Shown in pieces: positions 8,612 through 16,669 of a DNA stretch of 64,000 nt. The stretch is from Nocardia inohanensis NBRC 100128 (GTDB lineage: Bacteria > Actinomycetota > Actinomycetes > Mycobacteriales > Mycobacteriaceae), in assembly GCF_001612945.1 (NCBI RefSeq), contig NZ_BDBK01000014.1:124001-188000 (forward strand), written 5' to 3'. The notes under the pieces were generated by a model, which had not been told where the DNA came from, did no database searches, and saw only the letters and a program-made list of their open reading frames with translations. A program made the position numbers and the translations under genes. Within the stretch, counting starts at the first letter, position 1; each line of letters starts with the position of its first letter.

Positions 8612-9612
8612 AGGACTTTCTCGCCGGCGGCCGCGTAGGCGTTCTCGGTGGCGGCTTTCTGTGGGCGCCACCAGGATTCGTTGTTCCGGTACCACTCGAC
8701 GGTGGTGTCCAGGCCCTTGCGGAAGTCGCGGTACTCCGGTTCCCAGCCGAGTTCGGTGCGCAGCAGCGTCGAGTCGATGGCGTAGCGCAGGTCGTGGCCG
8801 GGGCGGTCGGTGACGTGGTCGAAGTCGTCGGGGCTGCGGCCGAAGGCTTCCAGGATCAGCTGCACGACGGACTTGTTGTCGCGTTCGCCGTCGGCGCCGA
8901 TCAGGTAGGTCTGGCCGATTCGGCCGCGCTCCAGGATTTCCCATACCGCGCTGTTGTGGTCGTCCACGTGAATCCAGTCGCGGACCTGATGTCCGGCGCC
9001 GTAGAGGCGGGGGCGGATTCCGTCGATCAGATTGGTGATCTGACGTGGGATGAATTTCTCCACATGCTGGTATGGGCCATAGTTGTTGGAGCAGTTGGAG
9101 ATTGTCGCGCGCACGCCGAAAGAGCGGACCCAGGAACGCACCAGCATGTCGCTCGAGGCTTTCGAGGCCGAATACGGGCTGGACGGGTTGTAGGGCGTGA
9201 CCTCGGTGAACGACGCCGGATCGTCGAGTTCCAGATCGCCGTAGACCTCGTCGGTGGAGATGTGGTGATAGCGCACCTGATGGCGGCGCACCGCCTGTAG
9301 CAGCGAATAGGTGCCGACGATATTGGTCTGGATGAACGGCCACGGATCGGCGAGCGAATTGTCGTTGTGGGATTCGGCGGCGAAATGCACCACCGCGTCC
9401 ACGCCGCCCACCAGGCGATCCACCAGCGCGGTATCGGCGATGTCGCCGTGCACGAACTCGATTCGATCCGCGATGGGGGCCAGCGAGTCTCGATTGCCGG
9501 CATAGGTGAGTTTGTCGAGCACGGTCACGTGCACGCCGGGTCGGCGGTTCACGGTCTGGTGAACGAAGTTCGCGCCGATGAATCCGGCGCCTCCGGTTAC
9601 GAGCAGTCGCAC
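8608..9612 (-). CDS. rmlB: dTDP-glucose 4,6-dehydratase
   Basis: Converts dTDP-glucose to dTDP-4-keto-6-deoxyglucose, the second step towards dTDP-rhamnose for the rhamnose-GlcNAc linker of arabinogalactan. 334 residues, usual for the family. It has the NAD-binding VTGGAGFIGANF at the start, HISTDEVYGDL with the Thr-Asp-Glu catalytic set, YSASKASSD (Y-x-x-x-K) and RDWIHVDDH. The gene converges on the GH18-like gene with a three-base overlap of stop codons (8608-8611). It faces a 434-base upstream gap holding a cAMP-receptor-type box. rmlA and rmlC are 2.5 kb away; no rmlD is in the window. Confidence 0.95.
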   Translation of the reverse strand: MRLLVTGGAGFIGANFVHQTVNRRPGVHVTVLDKLTYAGNRDSLAPIADRIEFVHGDIADTALVDRLVGGVDAVVHFAAESHNDNSLADPWPFIQTNIVGTYSLLQAVRRHQVRYHHISTDEVYGDLELDDPASFTEVTPYNPSSPYSASKASSDMLVRSWVRSFGVRATISNCSNNYGPYQHVEKFIPRQITNLIDGIRPRLYGAGHQVRDWIHVDDHNSAVWEILERGRIGQTYLIGADGERDNKSVVQLILEAFGRSPDDFDHVTDRPGHDLRYAIDSTLLRTELGWEPEYRDFRKGLDTTVEWYRNNESWWRPQKAATENAYAAAGEKVL

Positions 9613-9780
9613 ACCGAAACCCTACGCGGCGCGGGCGGCGACCGGCCGCAGGGTCGGATAGGTTGCGGGCATTACACCGGTTGCCGGTTCGGAGTGAGCG
9701 GAATCGGACACGAGAAGGAAACAAAATATCCGCACCGAAACAGCGGCGGCATCCCAAATGTCGCAATTACGCCGAGACGC

Positions 9781-9813
9781 TGAGACTTTCATCGGGAAAT
9801 TCCTGAGACTTTC
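9781..9813 (+). repeat. Two direct copies of TGAGACTTTC
   Basis: Exact 10-base copies at 9781-9790 and 9804-9813, with starts 23 bases apart (about two helical turns), just upstream of the TGTGA-N6-TCACA box. The spacing would place a bound protein on one face of the helix. Confidence 0.5.
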
Positions 9814-9824
9814 CAAGCAAGCCG

Positions 9825-9840
9825 TGTGACCTTCCTCACA
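9825..9840. promoter_or_regulatory. Crp/GlxR-type operator TGTGA-N6-TCACA
   Basis: TGTGA (9825-9829), CCTTCC, TCACA (9836-9840): a perfect match to the consensus used by E. coli CRP, Corynebacterium GlxR and, loosely, mycobacterial Crp. It is centred about 215 bases upstream of both rmlB and the gene at 10047. A Crp/Fnr protein is encoded at 23100. Confidence 0.65.
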
Positions 9841-10046
9841 AAGAGACCGATCGGTAACGCATCGGTGGATACCTGTCATCCTTGAAAACCATACGCACGC
9901 AGCGCATTTCCGGAGCCTCCCCGAGCGCGTGATCACGATGGTGAACGGAATTTGAACTAACGGTCACAGTCGGTTCACCGAGCGTTAGCTGATCTCCATT
10001 TCGATTCCTCATGTCCCCCCGAGCTCTTCCGATGAGGTTTCACCAA

Positions 10047-10745
10047 ATGCTGATGAGGAAATTCGCCGCCACCTCGGCGCTGCTGATCGCTGCCATGGGC
10101 GTCACCGCCGGCACCGTGAACGCGGCCCCCGCCGCGGCAGACAACGGCGTGGTCAACTACGCCGCCACCCAGACCGAGAACGGCACCGTCGTCATCCGCA
10201 CCGACGTCGGCTCGCTGGTCAACGACAACGGCACCTTCAAGATCCAGGCTGCCAACGGCGCGACCGTCGCCGGCACCGAACTGAAGTTCCGCGTCGACGA
10301 CTTCGAGTTCCCGATCGCCGCCGACATCGCGGGCAACACCGCCACCCTGACCCCGCAGTACGACGAGGCGCACGCCGTCTACAAGCCCGTCGCCCTGCCG
10401 TACGAGAACCAGGCTCCCTGGAAGTCCGAGTACGACCGTGAGCAGGCCGCCTGGAACCGCCTGAAGGACACCATCTCCATGGGCGCCACCATCGGCACCC
10501 TGGTCGGTGGTATCGGTGGCGCGGCCCTCGGCTGTGTCGCGGGTGCGGCCCTCGGCGTCGTCGCCACCGGCGCGCTGGCCACCCTGTTCGGCCTGGGCCC
10601 GCTGGGTGGTTGCATCGCCGGTGCCGCCGCCGTCGGCTTCCTGGGTGTGCTGGCCGGTCAGATCTTCGTGACCGCTCCGGTCGCGATCGCCGCCGCCGTG
10701 CAGTACTTCACCACGATCAACCAGCCCTTCACCGCGCCCAAGTAA
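10047..10745 (+). CDS. Exported glycine-rich hydrophobic protein, family unknown (paralogue 1)
   Basis: About 232 residues. A signal peptide (MLMRKFAATSALLIAAM...VNAAPAAA) is followed by a beta-type region with FRVDDFEFPIAA, then YDEAHAVYKPVALPYEN, an amphipathic DREQAAWNRL helix, and a long glycine-rich hydrophobic tail (GTLVGGIGGAALGCVAGAALG..., with a second Gly-Cys pair) ending near AAAVQYFTTINQPF. The same plan recurs at 25965-26672. The ATG at 10047 is preferred because GATGAGG lies about 9 bases upstream; ATGs at 10011 and 10032 are also in frame. No function is known to me. The glycine-zipper tail suggests membrane insertion or self-association. A strong terminator follows. Confidence 0.75.
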   Translation: MLMRKFAATSALLIAAMGVTAGTVNAAPAAADNGVVNYAATQTENGTVVIRTDVGSLVNDNGTFKIQAANGATVAGTELKFRVDDFEFPIAADIAGNTATLTPQYDEAHAVYKPVALPYENQAPWKSEYDREQAAWNRLKDTISMGATIGTLVGGIGGAALGCVAGAALGVVATGALATLFGLGPLGGCIAGAAAVGFLGVLAGQIFVTAPVAIAAAVQYFTTINQPFTAPK

Positions 10746-10761
10746 TTCATCCGGCGCACAA

Positions 10762-10804
10762 CGAATCCCCCACCCGGACCACCCGGGTGGGGGATTCGCT
10801 TTTT
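10762..10804 (+). terminator. Intrinsic terminator
   Basis: A perfect 16-bp stem (10762-10777 with 10783-10798), 5-base loop, followed by CTTTTT. It ends the gene at 10047-10745. Confidence 0.92.
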
Positions 10805-10854
10805 GCAGCCGACTCCGCCGAACGGATTCAGACGGACCCGCCTGACGTCAGGTC

Positions 10855-10873
10855 GTGGGGGCTGCGCCCCCAC
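10855..10873. repeat. G-rich hairpin, copy B
   Basis: GTGGGGGC pairs with GCCCCCAC over a 3-base loop, just after the esterase gene on the minus strand. Related to the hairpins at 2126-2145 and 36819-36840; may serve as the esterase terminator. Confidence 0.5.
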
Positions 10874-10888
10874 CCCCGCGGACGGGCA

Positions 10889-11866
10889 TCACGCGGTTCT
10901 CGCGATGTAGTCGGATTCGATTCGGGCGCGCACGAATTGGGCCACGTGTGCGAGGGCGGCGCGGCTTTCGGGCATGTTCGGGAAGATGGCCATGAAGGCG
11001 TGCACCTGGCCCCGCCAGACCTCCAGGGTCGCGGGGACGCCGGATTCGGCGAGCCGCTGGGCCATGATCTCGCTGTCGCGGCGCAGCACCTCGTCTTCGG
11101 CGACGATGAGCAGCGCCGGGGGCATGCCCGCCAGCACGTTGTTGACCGGAGACAGCCGCGGATCCAGGTAGCCGTCCCGGGCCGCGCCGATCGCGACGAC
11201 CGCCTCCAGCGCGGAGAGCGGAATCAGGGAATCGCGCCGATAGTTGCGGTGGGCGCGCTTCTCGGTGCAGTCGAGATCCAGTGCGGGACACAGCCCGACC
11301 AGCCCGGCGGGCACCGGCAGCCCCGCGTCCCGGGCGCGCAGGGCGGTCGCGAAGGTCATGTAACCGCCCGCCGAATCACCGGCGAAGACGATGCGCCCGG
11401 CTGGAACACCGTGTGCCAGCAGCCATTTGTAGGCGGTCAGGCAATCGCTGACCGAGCCCGCGATATCGGTCTGCGGGAGCTGGCGGTATTCGATGCTCAC
11501 CACCGGCAATCCGGTGCGCCGGGCCAGTGCCGCCACCACGGGGCGATGGGTGTCCAGGCCGCACAGGAAGAATCCGCCGCCGTGCATGTACATGATCGCG
11601 CCGTCGCGCAGTGACTTACGCGCACCGGCGGGCCGCACGATCTCCATCCGGAAGCCGTTGAGCCGCACCTGTTCCCGTTCCACGCCCCGGGGCGCGGGGC
11701 GCATCTTGGCGAGATTGTTGATCACCGCCTGGGCGATGGGCATGGATCCCGCGGTGACGGGCACCAATTCGCCGGCGGGCCGGATCATGGTGCGGCAGGC
11801 CATCGCAAGGGCCCGCGCCGCGGCGCTGATTCGATCTGGATTCGCGACCGGAGTGTCGTGGGTCAT
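10889..11866 (-). CDS. Alpha/beta hydrolase, hormone-sensitive-lipase (HSL) type esterase
   Basis: A 325-residue carboxylesterase. The oxyanion motif HGGGF is near residue 97, the nucleophile is in GDSAGG near 164-169, the acid is in the VAEDEVLRRDSE segment and the histidine in QVHAFM near 287. This is the HSL family (like Lip proteins of mycobacteria), acting on short or medium acyl esters. GAGGTAGG lies upstream of the ATG at 11866. It is a single gene facing away from rmlA; the substrate and cellular site are not evident, and there is no signal peptide. Confidence 0.9.
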   Translation of the reverse strand: MTHDTPVANPDRISAAARALAMACRTMIRPAGELVPVTAGSMPIAQAVINNLAKMRPAPRGVEREQVRLNGFRMEIVRPAGARKSLRDGAIMYMHGGGFFLCGLDTHRPVVAALARRTGLPVVSIEYRQLPQTDIAGSVSDCLTAYKWLLAHGVPAGRIVFAGDSAGGYMTFATALRARDAGLPVPAGLVGLCPALDLDCTEKRAHRNYRRDSLIPLSALEAVVAIGAARDGYLDPRLSPVNNVLAGMPPALLIVAEDEVLRRDSEIMAQRLAESGVPATLEVWRGQVHAFMAIFPNMPESRAALAHVAQFVRARIESDYIARTA

Positions 11867-12113
11867 CGCGCACCTACCTCGTTGTTGGCGCGCCGAGCCG
11901 TTCGTTCCGGGGAGCGGAGCACACGGCTGCGACCTCGGCGCAAGAGAGTCGGCGCTGACATCTCACATAGCGTCATTTCAGAACACCATGAGAACGTGAC
12001 CTACGCAACACTTATGGACCATTCGGCATAGCGGCAAACCGGCGTGACCGATTCGGCGTCGACTCGGAACCTGACCCGTCACGCTCGGAACCGAACTGGC
12101 AGACTCTCGTGAC

Positions 12114-12989
12114 ATGCGCGGAATCATCCTGGCCGGTGGCACGGGCTCGCGGCTGCATCCGATCACGCGCGGAGTGAGCAAGCAGCTGGTCCCGGTCTAC
12201 GACAAGCCGATGGTCTACTACCCCCTGTCCACGCTGATGCTGGCGGGAATCCGGGACATCCTGGTCATCACCACCCCCGAGGACAGCGACGCCTTCACCC
12301 GCCTGCTGGGCGACGGCAGCCAGTTCGGGCTCTCCATCTCCTATGTGGTGCAGCCCGAACCCGACGGACTGGCGCGCGCGTTCGTGCTCGGCGCGGACCA
12401 TATCGGCACCGACTCCGCGGCACTCGTGCTGGGCGACAACATCTTCCACGGGCCCGGACTGGGCATGCGGCTCAATCGCTTCCATGACATCGACGGCGGC
12501 GCGGTCTTCGCCTACCGGGTGTCGGACCCGACCTCCTACGGCGTGGTGGAATTCGCCGACGGCAAGGCCATCTCCATCGAGGAGAAGCCGGTCCGGCCGC
12601 GCTCCAACTACGCCATTCCGGGGCTGTACTTCTACGACAACGACGTACTGGCCATCGCCCGCGACCTGAAGCCTTCGGACCGCGGCGAATACGAGATCAC
12701 CGATATCAACCGGACCTATCTGGAGCAGGGCCGGTTGCAGGTGGACGTGCTGGCGCGCGGCACCGCCTGGCTCGACACCGGCACCTTCGATTCGCTGCTC
12801 GACGCCGCCAATTACGTACGCACCATCGAGGAGCGGCAGGGGTTGAAGATCGGCGTGCCCGAGGAAGTGGCCTGGCGGCTGGGCTTCATCGACGACGAAC
12901 AGCTGCGCCGGCTGGCCGAACCGCTACTGCGCTCCGGTTATGGGAAATACCTGTACAGCCTGCTCGATCACGGACGGGCGTGGGAGTAG
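12114..12989 (+). CDS. rmlA: Glucose-1-phosphate thymidylyltransferase
   Basis: Makes dTDP-glucose from dTTP and glucose-1-phosphate, the first step of dTDP-rhamnose synthesis. 291 residues, normal length. The nucleotide-binding signature LAGGTGSRLHPIT is at residue 6, followed by SKQLVPVYDKPMVYYPLSTLM, the LGDNIFHG metal site, EEKPVRPRSNYA and the WLDTGTFDSLLDA active-site segment. It is two bases from rmlC (TAG, then ATG), so the two form an operon. The start ATG at 12114 fits the family exactly. Confidence 0.95.
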   Translation: MRGIILAGGTGSRLHPITRGVSKQLVPVYDKPMVYYPLSTLMLAGIRDILVITTPEDSDAFTRLLGDGSQFGLSISYVVQPEPDGLARAFVLGADHIGTDSAALVLGDNIFHGPGLGMRLNRFHDIDGGAVFAYRVSDPTSYGVVEFADGKAISIEEKPVRPRSNYAIPGLYFYDNDVLAIARDLKPSDRGEYEITDINRTYLEQGRLQVDVLARGTAWLDTGTFDSLLDAANYVRTIEERQGLKIGVPEEVAWRLGFIDDEQLRRLAEPLLRSGYGKYLYSLLDHGRAWE

Positions 12990-12991
12990 AG

Positions 12992-13552
12992 ATGCGGATT
13001 CGCGAACTGGGCATACCGGGGGCGTGGGAGTTCACGCCGCGCCTGCACGGTGACGAGCGCGGGGTTTTCACCGAGGCGTTCAAGGCATCGGAATTCGAGA
13101 AGGCGGTGGGACGGCCGTTCGATCTGATGCAGGTCAATATCTCCACCTCGGCGGCGGGCGTGCTGCGCGGGATCCATTACACGGAAGATCCGCCGGGACA
13201 GGCGAAGTACGTGACCTGCGTGCGCGGGGCGTTCCTGGACGTGGTGGTGGATCTGCGGCCCGGCTCCCCCACCTTCGGCAAATGGGACGCCGTCGTGATC
13301 GACGATGTGGAGCGCAAGTCGGTCTTCCTGGCCGAGGGGCTCGGGCACGCGTTGTTGTCGCTGGAGGACGACTCCACCGTCAACTATCTCTGCTCGCTGG
13401 AGTACGCCCCCGAATTCGACCGGGACCTGGATGCTTTCGATCCGGAGCTGGCCATCGAATGGCCGACGGCGGGGCGCAACGGTGAACCGCTGGAGTTCAT
13501 CCGCTCCGCGAAAGACGCTGCCGCGCCGGGCCTCTCGTCGCTGCGTCGCTGA
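12992..13552 (+). CDS. rmlC: dTDP-4-dehydrorhamnose 3,5-epimerase
   Basis: Third enzyme of dTDP-rhamnose synthesis. About 186 residues. It has the cupin core with RGVFTEAF, the catalytic His in VLRGIHYTEDPPGQ, KYVTCVRGAFLDVVVDLR and the GLGHALLSLEDDSTVNYLCS barrel strand. The ATG at 12992 is chosen over an in-frame GTG at 12980 because GGAG precedes it at a proper distance and homologues start there. It is in an operon with rmlA. A hairpin separates it from the converging MFS gene. rmlD, the last step, is not here. Confidence 0.94.
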   Translation: MRIRELGIPGAWEFTPRLHGDERGVFTEAFKASEFEKAVGRPFDLMQVNISTSAAGVLRGIHYTEDPPGQAKYVTCVRGAFLDVVVDLRPGSPTFGKWDAVVIDDVERKSVFLAEGLGHALLSLEDDSTVNYLCSLEYAPEFDRDLDAFDPELAIEWPTAGRNGEPLEFIRSAKDAAAPGLSSLRR

Positions 13553-13566
13553 TTCCGGAAAAGCCG

Positions 13567-13595
13567 AGGGCCCGGGGACAGTGTCCCCGGGCCCT
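13567..13595. terminator. Two-way hairpin between rmlC and the MFS gene
   Basis: AGGGCCCGGGGACA at 13567-13580 is followed after one base by its complement at 13582-13595, giving a stem of 12-14 bp. CTTTC follows on the plus strand. It lies between convergent genes. Confidence 0.8.
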
Positions 13596-13616
13596 GCTTT
13601 CATCGGCTGCTGCGGA

Positions 13617-15086
13617 TCAGCCGACGAGCTCCAATTCGCGATCCTCGGCCGACTCCGCGGCCTTGACCCGCCGCTTGGGCAGGTAGACCGAGAGGGCGAC
13701 CAGGGCTCCCACGATAGCCACCCCGGCGGCGAATTCCAGGCCCGGCTTGTAGGTGTCGAGCATGGCCTGCGGGCTCCGGTCGGTGTGCGCGCCGGAGGTC
13801 ACGATGGCCGTGGTCACCGCCAGCACGATGGCCGCGCCGACCTGCATGGCGGTTTGCAGCACGCCGGCCGCCAGACCCTGCTCGTCGTCCTCGATACCGC
13901 TGGTGGCCTGAATATTGATGGCCGGGAAGCCGACCCAGCCGATACCGACCAGCAGCACCGCGGGCAGCAGCATGGTCAGGTAGGCCGGCGCGGTGTCCAG
14001 GCGCAGGTACAGCAGGTAACCCACCGCCATCACCACCAGCGTGACGGCGATGATCGGCCCGGTGCCGAAGCGATCGACCAGCTTGTCGCTGACGAAGGCG
14101 GAGGCGACCACCAGCAGGCCGACCGGCAGCAGGGCGAGGGCCAGCTTCAGCGGCGACCAGCCCAGGGTGTCCTGGAGGTACAGGGTGGTGATGAACTGCC
14201 AGGAGAAGTACGAACCGCCGACCGCGATGATGGCCAGGCTGGCGCGGACCAGCGAGCCCTTCTTCAGGATGCTCAGGCGGACCAGCGGGTACTTGACCTT
14301 GTTCTCCACGTAGACGAAGGCGGCGAAGAGCACCACCACGGCGACGAAGGAACCGATGGTGCGGGCCGAGGCCCAGCCGGCTTCCGGGGCCGAGACCACG
14401 GTGTAGACCAGCAGCAGCATGCCGGCGGTGGAGAGCAGCGCGCCGAACAGATCGTGGCCGCCCTCCTCGGCGGGCTTGTCCTTGGGCACCAGCTGGAATG
14501 CGGCGATCAGCGCGGCGATGGCGATCGGGACGGGCAGCAGGAAGGTCCAGCGCCAGCCGAGACCGGTCATCAAGCCGCCGAAGAGCAGGCCCATGGAGTA
14601 ACCGCCCGCACCGAACACGGTGTAGATGGAGAGCGCCTTGTTGCGGGCCGGGCCCTCGGGGAAGTTGGTGGTGATGATCGACAGACCGGTCGGCGCGGTG
14701 AACGCGGCGGCCAGGCCCTTGATGAAGCGGGTCAGGATGAGCAGCGGGCCCGAGCTAACCAGGGCGCCCGCGAGGGAAGCGATCGCGAAGACCGCGAGGG
14801 CGATCAGGAAGACCTTGCGCCGGCCCAGCAGGTCCGCGGTGCGCCCGCCCAGCAGCAGCAGGCCGCCGTAGCCGAGGACGTATCCGCTGACCAGCCACTG
14901 AAGGGTGGAGGTCTCGAGGTTCAGTTCGGTACCGATGGAGGGGAGGGCGACACCGATCATCGACACGTCGAGGCCGTCCAGGAACAGCACGATGCAGAGG
15001 GTGATGAGCATGCCCCAGAGCCGAATCGGCCACTGCGAGGAGTCAGCGGCGACCGCTGAAGGGCGGAAGGTTTCGGTCGAAGTCAC
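13617..15086 (-). CDS. MFS drug/proton antiporter, DHA2 (EmrB/QacA) family
   Basis: About 489 residues with a 14-helix pattern. The first helix holds ITLCIVLFLDGLDVSMIGVALPSI, the DHA2 motif, followed by WLVSGYVLGYGGLLLLGGRTADLLGRRK (motif A). Several starts are in frame at 15128, 15113 and 15086; the GTG at 15086 gives MTSTETFRPS before the first helix and leaves the palindromic operator at 15115-15135 outside the coding region, so it is preferred, though its ribosome-binding site is weak. It is divergent from a MarR gene, the common repressor/efflux pump design. The substrate is unknown. Confidence 0.85.
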   Translation of the reverse strand: MTSTETFRPSAVAADSSQWPIRLWGMLITLCIVLFLDGLDVSMIGVALPSIGTELNLETSTLQWLVSGYVLGYGGLLLLGGRTADLLGRRKVFLIALAVFAIASLAGALVSSGPLLILTRFIKGLAAAFTAPTGLSIITTNFPEGPARNKALSIYTVFGAGGYSMGLLFGGLMTGLGWRWTFLLPVPIAIAALIAAFQLVPKDKPAEEGGHDLFGALLSTAGMLLLVYTVVSAPEAGWASARTIGSFVAVVVLFAAFVYVENKVKYPLVRLSILKKGSLVRASLAIIAVGGSYFSWQFITTLYLQDTLGWSPLKLALALLPVGLLVVASAFVSDKLVDRFGTGPIIAVTLVVMAVGYLLYLRLDTAPAYLTMLLPAVLLVGIGWVGFPAINIQATSGIEDDEQGLAAGVLQTAMQVGAAIVLAVTTAIVTSGAHTDRSPQAMLDTYKPGLEFAAGVAIVGALVALSVYLPKRRVKAAESAEDRELELVG

Positions 15087-15114
15087 GAGAGTGGACAGTA
15101 CATGCACGCGCATC

Positions 15115-15135
15115 AAATGCACAAGCATTTAATGC
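15115..15135. promoter_or_regulatory. Overlapping palindromes, probable MarR operator
   Basis: AAATGC-ACAA-GCATTT (15115-15130) shares its right half with GCATT-T-AATGC (15125-15135). They lie in the gap between the divergent MFS and MarR genes and just before a candidate promoter for marR, where a repressor would block both. Confidence 0.65.
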
Positions 15136-15137
15136 GG

Positions 15138-15174
15138 TTGCATGGTTTGCTTGCGCGCACTAAGATGGCGGCCA
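15138..15174 (+). promoter_or_regulatory. Candidate leaderless promoter of the MarR gene
   Basis: TTGCAT (15138-15143), a 17-base gap, then TAAGAT (15161-15166). Transcription would begin around 15172-15174, at the ATG itself, giving a leaderless message, which is common in actinobacteria. No good ribosome-binding site is present. Confidence 0.45.
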
Positions 15175-15602
15175 TGCCGAAGTCGACAGCAAGCGCCGAG
15201 AGGGGGAGCGCTGTCGCCTCGTCCGTGGATTTCACGCAACCCACTGGCTTGGTCGCCGAGTGGCGCGATCTGCTCGCCCGGCACGCGACGACCTCGTGCG
15301 CTCTCGAAAAAGAACTGCAAGGCCGCCACAACCTCGGGCTCAGTGAATTCGAGACCCTGGACCGGCTCATCGATGCCGGCGGGGAGAACTACAAGATGAG
15401 CGATCTCGCCGCCGACATCCACTTGAGTCAGAGTGCGCTGTCGCGGGCGGTCGCCCGCCTGGAGAAGGACGGGCTGGTCGCGCGTTCGCTGTGTACCGAG
15501 GATCGGCGGGCGATCTTCGTCTGCCTCACCGAAAAGGGGCGTGAGCTGCACAGCCAGGCCGTGCCGACGCATCGGGCGGTGCTGGAGCAGGTATTGCACT
15601 GA
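15174..15602 (+). CDS. MarR-family transcriptional regulator
   Basis: About 142 residues from the ATG at 15174 (ATG at 15165 and earlier in-frame codons are possible). The winged helix is seen in MSDLAADIHLSQSALSRAVARLEKDGLVARSLCTEDRRAIFVCLTEKG, with the recognition helix at SQSALSRAV and the D-R-R wing. The divergent DHA2 pump gene and the palindromes between them make it the probable repressor of that pump. It is followed within 10 bases by a dispersed palindromic repeat. Confidence 0.9.
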   Translation: MPKSTASAERGSAVASSVDFTQPTGLVAEWRDLLARHATTSCALEKELQGRHNLGLSEFETLDRLIDAGGENYKMSDLAADIHLSQSALSRAVARLEKDGLVARSLCTEDRRAIFVCLTEKGRELHSQAVPTHRAVLEQVLH

Positions 15603-15608
15603 CCCGCC

Positions 15609-15683
15609 CGTCATCCCGGCATGTTTCTGGCCGGGATCCACAGTGAGCGTGCGGATTCCGGCCAAAGGCACGCCGGAATGACG
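15609..15683. repeat. Dispersed palindromic repeat, copy 1
   Basis: A roughly 75-base element with outer arms CGTCAT...ATGACG and inner arms CCGGCATG...CACGCCGG and GGGATCC/GGATTCC, able to fold into a long hairpin. Other copies lie at 30522-30598, 40296-40375 and 57987-58051, all between genes. Here it sits between the converging MarR and XRE genes. Confidence 0.85.
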
Positions 15684-15690
15684 AGGTGGG

Positions 15691-16563
15691 TTACACCGAA
15701 GCGCGCATGGTTTCGATCATGGGAAGTGCGTCCACGGCGATCGAGGTGACCGCGGCGAAGGCTTCCTTGTAGCGCTCGACATCATGTTCCTTGTCGAGGT
15801 ACGACGACCCCGTCAGCGACTCCACGTACACCACCGGCGGTTCGGTGGGTTCATTTGCGGCACTGGGGAATTCGAGCAGCACGAAGCGTCCGGCATCCAT
15901 GCCGTGGTGATAGCCGCAATCCGCCGGGACGATGCGCAGGCGCACATTCGGCAGCTCGCCGAGGCGGCGCAGCCGCTCCAGCTGACCGACGATGACCTCG
16001 TCGCCGCCGATGCGATGCCACAGCACCGCCTCGGAGATCACCACATCCACCTGGAGCGGTGAATCCGGCCGGGACAGCAGGGCCTGGCGCGCGGTGCGCA
16101 CCCGCACCCGGCGATCCATCTGCTCGGCGGTGATGCCCGGATACGCGCCCGCCAGCACCGCCCGCATGTACCCCTCGGTCTGCAAAAGCCCGGGAATCAG
16201 CTCGTTCTCGTAGGTGGTGAGCCGCGCCGCGGCCTCCTCGAGACCGATGTAGACCTCGTACCCCTCGTCGATGACATCACTGAACTCGGTCCACCAGCCG
16301 CGCGCCTTGGTCTCCCGGGCCAGGGCCGTGAGCGGGGCGATGGCATCCTCCGGAGCGCCGTAGATCCGGCACATGGCCTCGACGTCCAGGCTGCGTAGTG
16401 AGGTCTGCCCGGTCTCGATGCGCCAGATCTTGGCCTCGGACCATTCCAGCCGCTGAGCGGCCACGCGCGTGGTCATGCGTGCGCGATTGCGCAGGTCACG
16501 CAGCTGTCTGCCGAGCTGCCGCCGCGGCATGGTGGATCCGGTTATCCCCTGCGGTAGTGCCAT
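15691..16563 (-). CDS. XRE-type helix-turn-helix regulator with DUF5753 domain
   Basis: About 290 residues. The N-terminal HTH (about residues 15-65) contains LGRQLRDLRNRARMTTRVAAQRLEWSEAKIWRIETG; the C-terminal DUF5753 part holds TTYENELIPGLLQTEGYMRA and VVISEAVLWHRIGG. This is the WhiJ/BldB-associated family that is abundant in Streptomyces and Nocardia and usually has a small DUF397 partner next to it; none is seen here. The ATG at 16563 has GGGGG five bases upstream. Its targets and signal are unknown. Confidence 0.9.
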   Translation of the reverse strand: MALPQGITGSTMPRRQLGRQLRDLRNRARMTTRVAAQRLEWSEAKIWRIETGQTSLRSLDVEAMCRIYGAPEDAIAPLTALARETKARGWWTEFSDVIDEGYEVYIGLEEAAARLTTYENELIPGLLQTEGYMRAVLAGAYPGITAEQMDRRVRVRTARQALLSRPDSPLQVDVVISEAVLWHRIGGDEVIVGQLERLRRLGELPNVRLRIVPADCGYHHGMDAGRFVLLEFPSAANEPTEPPVVYVESLTGSSYLDKEHDVERYKEAFAAVTSIAVDALPMIETMRASV

Positions 16564-16669
16564 CAATCCCCCTGATACCAGTGTGCGATTCGCATTGTTG
16601 CACAGGAGAACTCAGCGATCCATGCACGCGCGAAGCAAAAGGCCGGATATGATGCCCGATTTCCAGCGG

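Larger units (their letters stand above)
9613..10046. other. Long divergent control region between rmlB and the glycine-rich exported protein gene
   Basis: No gene seen. It contains a pair of direct repeats TGAGACTTTC (9781-9790, 9804-9813), a perfect TGTGA-N6-TCACA box (9825-9840), and a short perfect palindrome CGTGATCACG (9928-9937). The region has lower GC than its neighbours, as expected for a promoter region. Confidence 0.6.

Noticed and set aside
15609..15683. CRISPR repeat or transposon end
   Set aside because: The copies are scattered singly over 42 kb without spacers, target-site duplications or a transposase gene, so only a dispersed palindromic repeat is supported.
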